Source: Synergistales bacterium
GTDB taxonomy: Bacteria; Synergistota; Synergistia; Synergistales; Aminobacteriaceae
Reading direction: 5' to 3'
Assembly: GCA_025997955.1 (NCBI GenBank)
Contig: BNVH01000084.1
Coordinates: forward strand, 1 to 13,998
Length of the DNA: 13,998 nucleotides
In this document: positions 6,612 through 13,192 of the stretch, in pieces
How the letters are laid out: each line of letters opens with the position of its first letter
How positions within the stretch are numbered: position 1 is the stretch's first letter
Translations under genes and position numbers: made by a program
The notes under the pieces: model-generated
What the model was told of the DNA's origin: nothing
The model's input: the letters and a program-made list of their open reading frames with translations, nothing else
Database searches by the model: none

Positions 6612-9423
6612 ATGCAAGTCGATTCTTCGCGTCTTCAAATCTCTCGCCGCAAATCTATTTTCTCCCCCCCCCCCCCGCGTTTGCCGTAGCTTAGTCCTTT
6701 TAATATTCATATTGTGCGGCGCGGTTTTTGCGCCCCTTGCGGCGTTTGCTATCGACTATGTAAACGCGGACGGCACACCAGGAACTGACCCCGGAGCCGC
6801 GTCGGCGTCACAGATTAGCAGCAGCAGCGGAACACTTACGCTTACCACTGGCTGGTATTACGTTTCCGGCAACGTTACCGCCTCTAGTGGCATTGTCATA
6901 AACGGCAATGTAAAAATCATCTTGACGGACGGCTACGCTTTGATAACAACCGGAGCGATCAGGCAAGCCGGAATAGTAGTAACCGCAGGCAATACCCTAA
7001 CCATTTACGGACAAAGCGGCGGTACTGGTTCTCTTACGGCTACGGGCGGCAACGACAGCGCGGGTATCGGCGGCAACGACAGCGCAGTCATCGGTGGCAG
7101 TGGCAGCGGTAGCGGAGGCAATATCAACATCATCAGCGGCAAAGTTACCGCGAACGGCGGCGGTATCGGCGCGGGTATCGGTGGCGGCTACGGCGGCAGC
7201 GGAGGCAATATCACCATTAGCGGCGGCACAGTGACCGCGAACGGCGGCGGCAGCCGCGGCGCGGGTATCGGCGGCGGTGGCCACGGCAACAGCGGCGGCA
7301 GCGGAGGCAATATCACCATTAGCGGCGGCACAGTGACCGCGAACGGCAACGGCGCGGGTATCGGCGGCGGCTACGGTCTCGGCGGCTACGGCGGCGACGG
7401 CGGCACCATCAACATCACCGGCGGCATAGTGACCGCGAACGGCGGCAGCAGAGGCGCGGGTATCGGCGGCGGCAGCGGAGCAGGCGACAGCAGTGGCTAC
7501 GGCGGCAGCGGAGACACTATCACCATCACCGGCGGCATAGTGACCGCGAACGGCGGCGACAGGAGTGCGGGTATCGGCGGCGGCTCGGGTGTCGGCCCCG
7601 GCAGTACCGCCGGCGGCGGCGGAACTATTACAATAAGCGGCCAAGCAATCGTCAAGGCCACAAGAGGAACCAACGCACCCTATGACATTGGCCCCGGTAC
7701 AGGCGGCAACGGCAACGGCAACCCCGCCACGGTCACCATCACCGGTGGCTCAGTGGAGGCCACGAATAACGCTATATCCAACACTCCGACAAACGGCTCG
7801 AACACCCTATATCGTGTCACATACCCGCCTACCGGTACGGCGACAGGCAGTTTCAGCCTTGCCGTGACAGGCGCTCCTGACTATCCGTTCACTATGCCGT
7901 CCTCCGGCACAGCTTATCTTTGGCTGCCTACCCCCATGAACATAATAGAAATCATAAACGCTATCGCCGACGGCTCGCCCGGCGTTGAAACCTCTACACT
8001 TATCAGCCTCGACTTTGCCCCCGCCATCGCCGTCACTCTGTCGGACTCGAACATTACCATTACGAACGGCACAGGAGCGGCGACAAAAGGAGTGACCGTG
8101 ATACGCGACGGCGCGCAGCAGAGCATCGCCCTTGACTCGGTAGCGACTGAGGGCGAAGTGCTTGTTACGGTCAATCCTCCCGTTGGCTATGCCTTGTTGC
8201 TCCCCAATGAATTGTCAGTTGACGTCTATAAGAAGAGCGTAAATGGCACAGTAGCCACGCCGACGGCGAGTCCGGCTGGCGGGATATATCTGAGCGCGCA
8301 AACCGTCACACTCTCCACTGTGACAACCGGAGCCGACATCTATTACACGTTAAACGGAAACACTCCGACATCAGGCGACACGCTTTATTCAGCTCCGATA
8401 ACCGTCCCTGTAAATACGACGCTGAAAGCGATAGCCGTAAAACCCAATATGACAGACAGTGCTGTGATGGAGGAAGTATATACGGACAACTTCATCCCAG
8501 TGACGAACATCACGGACGTCCCGACACTCACCCCAGAGAGAACTCCTCTGATCCTCTCCGGCACGATCGAGCCACAGGACGCCACTTATAAAACCATCGT
8601 CTGGAGCGTACTCAACGCCGGCGCGACGGGCGCGACGGTCAGCGGCGACACGCTGAACACTACATTAGCCGGAACCGTGAACGTCTTGGCTACTATAACC
8701 AACGGGCTTGAGAACTTGCCTGAACCGCTTGACTATATTCAGAGTTTCGACATAACAGTAAGGCCGCTTACGGCGTCTGAGTTAATAGCCGAGAGTATAA
8801 GGGACAACTCCGGGCTTGACGCTATAGCCTCTGGCGACGTAATAACTGTCTCAGGAGACCAAGTTGGCGCAAGCACACTGACCATAGACACCACCCAAAG
8901 CCCTGGAGCGAGAATACAGTGGAACGCCTCATATAAGGGAAGCCTGCCCCTCCCATTGGTTATAGTCAGAGGAAACGGCGTAATAGAGCTTGGAGTTGGC
9001 GCTAATATCTCAAACACAATGGGCAGCGCTTTAACTTCAGAGGGCGACATCATAATCTCTGGCGCTGTCATAGAGGCCAACGGAGACTACGCCACGGCCG
9101 TTTTCTCCGAGAAGAACATAAGTATGTCAAGTGGTAGTGTATCGGCAAACGGCATGGACGGTATGGCCTTATTCGCGGCTGGCGATATCACCCTCACGGG
9201 CGGCTCTCTATCGGCGACGGGTGAGAGAGGCTTAGCTGTACACGCGCTCGGTACGCTTAGGGTGAACGACTCAGTGCTCATAACCCCAAGTCAGGCCATC
9301 AAAGCCGAGGGAGGTATTGTTCATATAGACTCAGGCAAAGGCGGCGGCGGGTGCGGCGTTGGGTTTGGGGTAGGGGCGATAGCTCTTGCGCTATGTCTGA
9401 TGGCTCGCGCGCGCAAAAAATAA
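6612..9423 (+). CDS. Exported repeat-rich surface protein with Synerg-CTERM signal; reading frame broken at a poly-C tract
   Basis: A large, probably cell-surface protein. The ATG at 6612 has an excellent ribosome binding site, but with the 13 C's present at 6664-6676 this frame ends at TAG 6687-6689 after 25 residues. The body is open in the next frame from the tract to the TAA at 9421-9423. With 12 C's the two join into 936 residues whose hydrophobic core CRSLVLLIFILCGAVF and APLAAFA make a convincing signal peptide. Then follow Gly-rich repeats with NITISGGTVTANG and GAGIGGG motifs (7040-7640), predicted parallel beta-helix. Next come a chitobiase C-terminal-like module (TPTASPAGGIYLSAQTVTLS ... 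DIYYTLNG, 8250-8480), an Ig-like region (8500-8760), and a second beta-helix stretch (SGAVIEANG, SGSVSANG, GGSLSATG). The end GGGGCGVGFGVGAIALALCL plus MARARKK is a Synerg-CTERM anchor. The TTG at 6712 as start would cut away most of the signal peptide and has no ribosome binding site. Adhesin-like role inferred. Confidence 0.8.
6664..6676 (+). repeat. Poly-C tract (13 C) in the signal-peptide coding region
   Basis: A homopolymer of 13 C's, 52 nt into the coding sequence, encoding a run of prolines just before the hydrophobic segment. As read, it sets the ATG out of frame. Losing one C or gaining two would restore the frame. This is the classic architecture of slipped-strand phase variation, although homopolymer miscalling is the main alternative. 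Confidence 0.9.
7040..7640 (+). repeat. Glycine-rich imperfect coding repeats (about 90-111 bp period)
   Basis: About five or six units, each coding for a beta-strand block (NITISGGTVTANG or similar) followed by GAGIGGG and a variable Gly/Ser/Tyr loop. One 54-bp segment is exactly duplicated at 7192-7245 and 7294-7347, a 102-bp offset. A 33-bp segment around 7414-7446 recurs at 7525-7557, a 111-bp offset. DNA-level identity points to recent duplication or gene conversion and to possible copy-number change. Confidence 0.85.
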
Positions 9424-9433
9424 TATATGGTGA

Positions 9434-9457
9434 GGGGCGCGAGCCTTTTCGCGCCCC
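9434..9457 (+). terminator. GC-rich stem-loop after the surface-protein gene
   Basis: GGGGCGCG (9434-9441) and CGCGCCCC (9450-9457) form an 8-bp all-GC stem with loop AGCCTTTT, starting 11 nt after the stop codon. The position fits a terminator, but no T run follows, so it may act as an attenuating or 3'-end-protecting hairpin. Confidence 0.5.
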
Positions 9458-9568
9458 CTGCATAGCCAACGCCTTACGGGTAGTGAAAGCTGTCATTCAA
9501 TCCCCTTTTCTTGACGAATTGTCTCATTGCCGTCTCCTGAGCCTTTGTCGTATTCAACGTTATTTTAA

Positions 9569-9597
9569 TTGCGCTGTGCGCGAATACATGATAATAT
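9569..9597 (+). promoter_or_regulatory. Possible promoter of the first intact DUF4143 ATPase
   Basis: TTGCGC (9569-9574) and TAATAT (9592-9597) with a 17-nt spacer, about 60 nt before the GTG start at 9656. The match is moderate. The rest of the gap from 9458 to 9655 shows no gene. Confidence 0.35.
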
Positions 9598-9655
9598 CTG
9601 CATAAACTCAATATGAATAAATGCGATAAATCACATTAAATGGTATGGAGAAATT

Positions 9656-10948
9656 GTGAAAAGAATAATTTTAAACAATCTTAGAGCTTGGAAGGAAAAG
9701 AAACATCGCAAGCCCCTGATTATCGACGGAGCCCGCCAAGTAGGAAAGACTTGGGTGATGAAGCGCTTTGCCCAAGAGGACTACGAGGACTTTCTCTACA
9801 TCAATTTTGACCATCCGGATTATCTGGACTATCACAGAATATTCACCTCTGGATACGGCGCAAAAAAGATCTTAGAGCTCTTGGAATTCGAGAGTGGGAT
9901 GCAGATTACATCAGGGCGGACACTGCTTGTATTTGATGAGATACAGGAAGTTCCGGCGGCATTGGCGGGCCTCAAGTACTTCAACGAAGATATTCCGGAG
10001 CAGCACGTCATCTGCGCCGGTTCTCAGATGGGCATCGCTTTGCATCGAGGGACTTCGTTCCCTGTCGGTAACGTAGAGACAATCAAAATGTTCCCAATGT
10101 CATTTTCGGAATTTCTTATGGCTGCGGGCAACGACAAATATGTCGGATTGATTACAGACCGCAAGTTAGATATGGCAGCGGAATTTCACGAGAAATATTT
10201 GGAAATGCTCAAGACTTACATCTATGTGGGGGGTATGCCTGAGGTGGTGGGGCAATATGTAGCTGGTGAGCGACTCTCTGCTGTCCGGGATTTGCAGTAT
10301 CAACTGCTTGACAACTTTCGATCTGACTTTTCCAAGCATGCGCCCGCTGCCCTTATATCCAAACTGAACTTAGTCTGGGATTCGATACCCCAGCAGTTGG
10401 CAAAAGAAAACAAGAAATATATTTGGTCAGTGATTCGTAAGGGGGCAAGGGCGAGCGAGTTTGAAAATGCCATTCAGTGGCTTGAAGACTGTGGCTTGAT
10501 TCATAAGATCAGACATGTCAGTACCCCGGAACTGCCGATAAACGCCTATGCGTCATCGGACATCTTCAAAGTTTATTCCCTTGATATAGGACTGCTTGCG
10601 GCTCAGGCCGGAGTCACGGCTAAAATGGTATTCGGCGGCTCAGGTATCTACACGGAGTTCAAGGGCACGCTTGCGGAGCAGTTTGCGCTGCAAGAGATGA
10701 AACAGAATCACAGGCAGCTCTATTATTGGACAGGAGTCAGTTCGGAGATTGATTTTTTAATTCAAACCGAAGCCGGAATTGTACCCGTAGAGGTGAAATC
10801 CGGTGAAAACCTCAACGCGAAAAGTCTGCGCGCTTATATAGCAAAATACAAACCAGAGCGGGCCTATAAACTATCGATGCTTCCATACCGCCAGAATGAG
10901 ACGGTTGTGAATATGCCGCTATATTTGGCGGGATTGATAACGACATAA
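9656..10948 (+). CDS. AAA ATPase with C-terminal DUF4143 (PD-(D/E)XK-like)
   Basis: A 430-residue protein of full family length. The N-terminal P-loop domain has Walker A GARQVGKT (25-32), Walker B LLVFDEIQEVP (90-100, D94/E95) and AGSQ (121-124). A winged-helix-like region follows (about 230-290). The C-terminal DUF4143 region has a nuclease-fold signature: E341, then EID (364-366), then EVK (379-381). Such ATPases are common in anaerobes and occur in many divergent copies, but their cellular role is not established. The GTG at 9656 is chosen because GGAG lies 5 nt upstream and the family's usual N-terminus follows (MKRIILNNLRAWKEKKHRKP). It is followed after 91 nt by a second ATPase of a different subtype on the same strand. 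Confidence 0.93.
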   Translation: MKRIILNNLRAWKEKKHRKPLIIDGARQVGKTWVMKRFAQEDYEDFLYINFDHPDYLDYHRIFTSGYGAKKILELLEFESGMQITSGRTLLVFDEIQEVPAALAGLKYFNEDIPEQHVICAGSQMGIALHRGTSFPVGNVETIKMFPMSFSEFLMAAGNDKYVGLITDRKLDMAAEFHEKYLEMLKTYIYVGGMPEVVGQYVAGERLSAVRDLQYQLLDNFRSDFSKHAPAALISKLNLVWDSIPQQLAKENKKYIWSVIRKGARASEFENAIQWLEDCGLIHKIRHVSTPELPINAYASSDIFKVYSLDIGLLAAQAGVTAKMVFGGSGIYTEFKGTLAEQFALQEMKQNHRQLYYWTGVSSEIDFLIQTEAGIVPVEVKSGENLNAKSLRAYIAKYKPERAYKLSMLPYRQNETVVNMPLYLAGLITT

Positions 10949-10960
10949 CGCATCAGGGGG

Positions 10961-11011
10961 GTGCAAAAACCAAAACCGACCATGTGCAAAAAGCAAAACC
11001 AATATTGTGCA
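10961..11011 (+). repeat. 23-bp-period direct repeats between the two ATPase genes
   Basis: GTGCAAAAACCAAAACC (10961-10977) recurs as GTGCAAAAAGCAAAACC (10984-11000), one mismatch in 17. A third GTGCA begins at 11007, so the starts lie exactly 23 bp apart twice. Arrays of short repeats like this occur at the ends of some IS21-type transposons and in operator arrays. No transposase is present here, so it may be a relic end. The third copy also supplies the GTG that could be misread as the next gene's start. Confidence 0.6.
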
Positions 11012-11039
11012 TTTATCTAAAATACGGTATGCTTATCAA

Positions 11040-12311
11040 ATGAAAAAAAATTACATTCCTCGAATATATGACAAACGATTGAACGTCTTATTGTCGCTTT
11101 TTGGAGGCGTCTTAGTTGAGGGTCCAAAGTGGTGCGGTAAAACCTGGACTTCGCAGAACGCCTGCAAGAGTGAACTGTTCATCGCAAACCCAAGCGATAA
11201 TTACATCACAAAAAAACTGCTAAAGGCAGACGTATACGCCGCGTTGACAGGTGAATATCCAAGGCTGATAGACGAGTGGCAGGAGGTGCCGGAAGTATGG
11301 GATGCGATTCGCTTTGAGATTGACCAATCAGGCCGAAAGGGTATGTTCGTGCTCACCGGTTCGTCGAGCCCGCCCAAGGAAAAAACAGTACATTCGGGAA
11401 CAGGCAGGATTGCGCGCGTAAGGATGAGTCCGATGACCTTGCATGAGGCAGGGGTTTCTAACGGTGAAGTCTCGTTTGAGGGCATTATAGGTGACGCGCC
11501 TTTTGTTCGTTCTGAAAACCCATTGACACTCCTGGACATTGCGGAGAATTGTGTCGGCGGCGGCTGGCCAGCGAACATTGGCGCGCCAAAACCACTATTG
11601 CACGAGTTGCCATTGCAATACATACGATCGTTAGTCAATGAAGACGTCAGCCGCTATGATGATGTTGAACGTGATCCCATAAAAATGGAACTGTTGTTGC
11701 GCTCGCTTGCTCGAAACAACCAAACGCTCGTCTCTAAAAAAACATTGCTCGCGGACATCGGGCAAATATCGGAACCAACGCTAAATTCGTATATAAACGT
11801 CCTAAAAAACCTATTTATTATAAACGGCATTCCTGCATGGTCGCCAAACGTCAGATCTCGCAGTAGGTTGAGAACAAATGAGAAGGTCAGATTCGCGGAT
11901 CCATCGCTAGCGATAGCGTCACTTGCTCTGAGCACAACCAAGCTCATGGGTGACCTGGAAACATTCGGGTTCATGTTTGAGAATATGGTATCACGCGACG
12001 TACTTGCATACGCGGAAATTATGAATGCAAGGGTCTATCATTATCGCGAAGCGGCAAACCAGGGAAGAGAAGAGCTTGAAGTAGATCTTGTCGTTGAGAC
12101 GAGCAGTGATGATTATTGCCTGATCGAAGTCAAATTGGGCGCAAGTCAGATTGACAAAGCGGAAGCCGCTTTGCTGCGCGTTGCTGAGAAATTGGCAACT
12201 GGCGGAGCTCGACCTCCAAAATCTATGGTGATTATCTGTGGTACAGTTCCCTATGCGTATACGACAGAACGCGAGATTAAGGTCGTGCCCGTCGGCTGTT
12301 TAGGTGAGTAA
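11040..12311 (+). CDS. AAA ATPase with C-terminal DUF4143, second subtype
   Basis: A 423-residue P-loop protein. Walker A is GPKWCGKT (28-35), where GPRQVGKT is common in relatives. Walker B is LIDEWQEVP (76-84), followed by TGSSSP (106-111). The helical middle (about 215-265) resembles the winged helix of DUF4143. The C-terminal part keeps a PD-(D/E)XK pattern: E314, EVD (347-349) and EVK (363-365). I prefer the ATG at 11040 because MKKNYIPRIYDKRL is the family's normal start. The GTG at 11007 would place 11 extra codons inside the repeat array. Neither start has a strong Shine-Dalgarno. Its stop codon lies 7 nt from the convergent stop of the LuxR remnant. Function unknown as for other members. 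Confidence 0.9.
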   Translation: MKKNYIPRIYDKRLNVLLSLFGGVLVEGPKWCGKTWTSQNACKSELFIANPSDNYITKKLLKADVYAALTGEYPRLIDEWQEVPEVWDAIRFEIDQSGRKGMFVLTGSSSPPKEKTVHSGTGRIARVRMSPMTLHEAGVSNGEVSFEGIIGDAPFVRSENPLTLLDIAENCVGGGWPANIGAPKPLLHELPLQYIRSLVNEDVSRYDDVERDPIKMELLLRSLARNNQTLVSKKTLLADIGQISEPTLNSYINVLKNLFIINGIPAWSPNVRSRSRLRTNEKVRFADPSLAIASLALSTTKLMGDLETFGFMFENMVSRDVLAYAEIMNARVYHYREAANQGREELEVDLVVETSSDDYCLIEVKLGASQIDKAEAALLRVAEKLATGGARPPKSMVIICGTVPYAYTTEREIKVVPVGCLGE

Positions 12312-12318
12312 AAAGTTT

Positions 12319-12501
12319 TTACGGATTGCGCGAAGCGCCTACCAACAGAACGGCAAGCTCGGTCCTTGATTTCGCGCCCGTTTTTTCAAAAGCGCGGGTC
12401 AGGAAATTCCTCACGGTCACGCTTGATATAAAAAGCCTGTCCGCTATTTCTTTGTTCGCCAGCCCCTGCGCCGCAAGAGCCGCGACCTCCCGAATATGGC
12501 T
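12319..12501 (-). pseudogene. LuxR-type helix-turn-helix remnant
   Basis: The last 57 codons of a LuxR-family regulator survive: REVAALAAQGLANKEIADRL, then FISSVTVRNFLTRAFEKTGA, KSRTELAVLL and a TAA at 12319-12321. This covers almost the whole four-helix LuxR DNA-binding domain, lacking only its LTxRE opening. Upstream of about 12501 the frame stays open for a while but loses all similarity, so the sensor or response-regulator part and the start are gone. It is probably non-functional. The high G+C of this piece compared with the sequence just upstream suggests a deletion or insertion boundary near 12500. Confidence 0.72.
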
Positions 12502-12605
12502 ATGAAAGATATTAGCAATTTGGGAAGGTTCTGATAGGTATCGAAAAGTTACCTCTTTATGCTAAGCTCGTAGGAAAGAAAATACGGATGGAAAGGTATG
12601 AAATA

Positions 12606-12707
12606 TCAGTCAGAACTAAAAATCACAGATAATTTCGCCAAAACATCATCCATAATATCATTCGGAACGCTTTCTAAGGAAACCAAATAAACATCTCCGC
12701 GCTCCAC
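12606..12707 (-). pseudogene. MazF-like toxin, internally deleted
   Basis: A 33-residue frame begins VERGDVYLVSLE, the standard N-terminus of MazF/PemK-type endoribonuclease toxins. It then passes directly into VPNDIMDDVLAKLSVIF, which looks like the C-terminal helix of the same family. Full-length relatives have about 110 residues, so about 75-80 residues including the catalytic region are missing, with the frame kept. The GTG start at 12705-12707 overlaps the antitoxin stop codon by one base, the usual coupling in these modules. It is almost certainly inactive as an RNase. Confidence 0.7.
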
Positions 12708-12965
12708 TATAATAGCTTTCTTCCAACAGCAGGCGCTTCAAGCCATTCTCCATCTTCTTTTCCGAAAGTTATATCTTGGTCACATTGCGCCAAAAGTTCG
12801 TCGAGAGTATAACGTGGTAGCAGTCGCGGCTTCACCATGAGACAGTCATTCTCAACTGAAACGCTGACTTCATTCCCAACTGACAGTTTAGCCGAACCTG
12901 AGAAGCGCGGGAGATATAGCCAACATTATGGAGCCTCCCACTTTACGCAAACTTGTTGTATACAT
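12707..12965 (-). pseudogene. MazE/ChpI-like antitoxin with frameshift
   Basis: The ATG at 12963-12965 has GAGAGG upstream and opens MYTTSLRKVGGSIMLAISPA, the swapped-hairpin AbrB-type DNA-binding start of this antitoxin family. That frame stops at TAA 12888-12890. The rest continues in the next frame as KLSVGNEVSVSVENDCLMVK, then PRYTLDELLAQCD and the family ending EWLEAPAVGRKLL, stopping at TAG 12707-12709. A single-base indel between about 12890 and 12905 explains the break; total length 259 nt is one more than a multiple of three. The toxin partner next to it is also broken, so the module is dead. Confidence 0.78.
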
Positions 12966-12988
12966 AGCCGTTTACCTCTCGCTTCTAT

Positions 12989-13017
12989 AAGTTATATAAA
13001 AATATAACTTCATGAAG
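12989..13017. promoter_or_regulatory. Two overlapping palindromes upstream of the mazE-like gene
   Basis: AAGTTATAT and ATATAACTT arms (9 bp each, perfect) flank AAAA at 12989-13010. A second perfect palindrome CTTCATGAAG lies at 13008-13017. They sit 24-52 nt upstream of the antitoxin ATG in an AT-rich stretch with TATA-like -10 candidates. This fits the autoregulated operator-promoter of a MazEF-type module. Confidence 0.5.
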
Positions 13018-13093
13018 CATGGAAGTCAAGTGAAACTCACGATACAGCACAGCTGTTTCATAAAAAATTTCAGGCTTAACAAGAATGTACAAA

Positions 13094-13133
13094 AGGGAAG
13101 CCTCTCGCGTTTTTGCGAGTTCGTGGCTTCCCT
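13094..13133 (-). terminator. Rho-independent terminator of the Rpn-type nuclease gene
   Basis: Outer arms AGGGAAGCC (13094-13102) and GGCTTCCCT (13125-13133) enclose an inner CTCGC/GCGAG stem. Read on the minus strand the hairpin is followed by TTTTGT. It lies 60 nt past the stop codon of the nuclease gene and would also insulate the antitoxin remnant. Confidence 0.75.
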
Positions 13134-13192
13134 CTTCGCTGTTTTGTAATGCCTTAGCTGTTTAGCTGTCTCGTTTACTGCTGTCTTGCTTA

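Larger units (their letters stand above)
12312..13192. other. Region of decayed genes without an intact CDS
   Basis: In these 881 nt I find only broken genes, all on the minus strand: a LuxR helix-turn-helix remnant (12319-12501), a deleted MazF-like toxin (12606-12707) and a frameshifted MazE-like antitoxin (12707-12965). They are followed by a palindromic operator-like region (12989-13017) and a terminator (13094-13133). I recognise nothing in 12502-12605. Confidence 0.7.

Noticed and set aside
6712..6714. TTG as the start of the surface-protein gene
   Set aside because: No ribosome binding site precedes it and it would leave only part of the export signal. The promoter, ribosome binding site and ATG upstream fit much better.
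6997..7644. A 215-codon open frame on the minus strand, rich in Ala, Val and Asp
   Set aside because: It is the mirror of the Gly-rich repeats on the plus strand. Its repeats come from GGC/ACC-type codons and it has no ribosome binding site or family match.
9458..9605. Small frames in the gap before the first intact ATPase
   Set aside because: Short peptides on both strands have no recognisable family, no ribosome binding site, and start inside the surface-protein gene or its hairpin.
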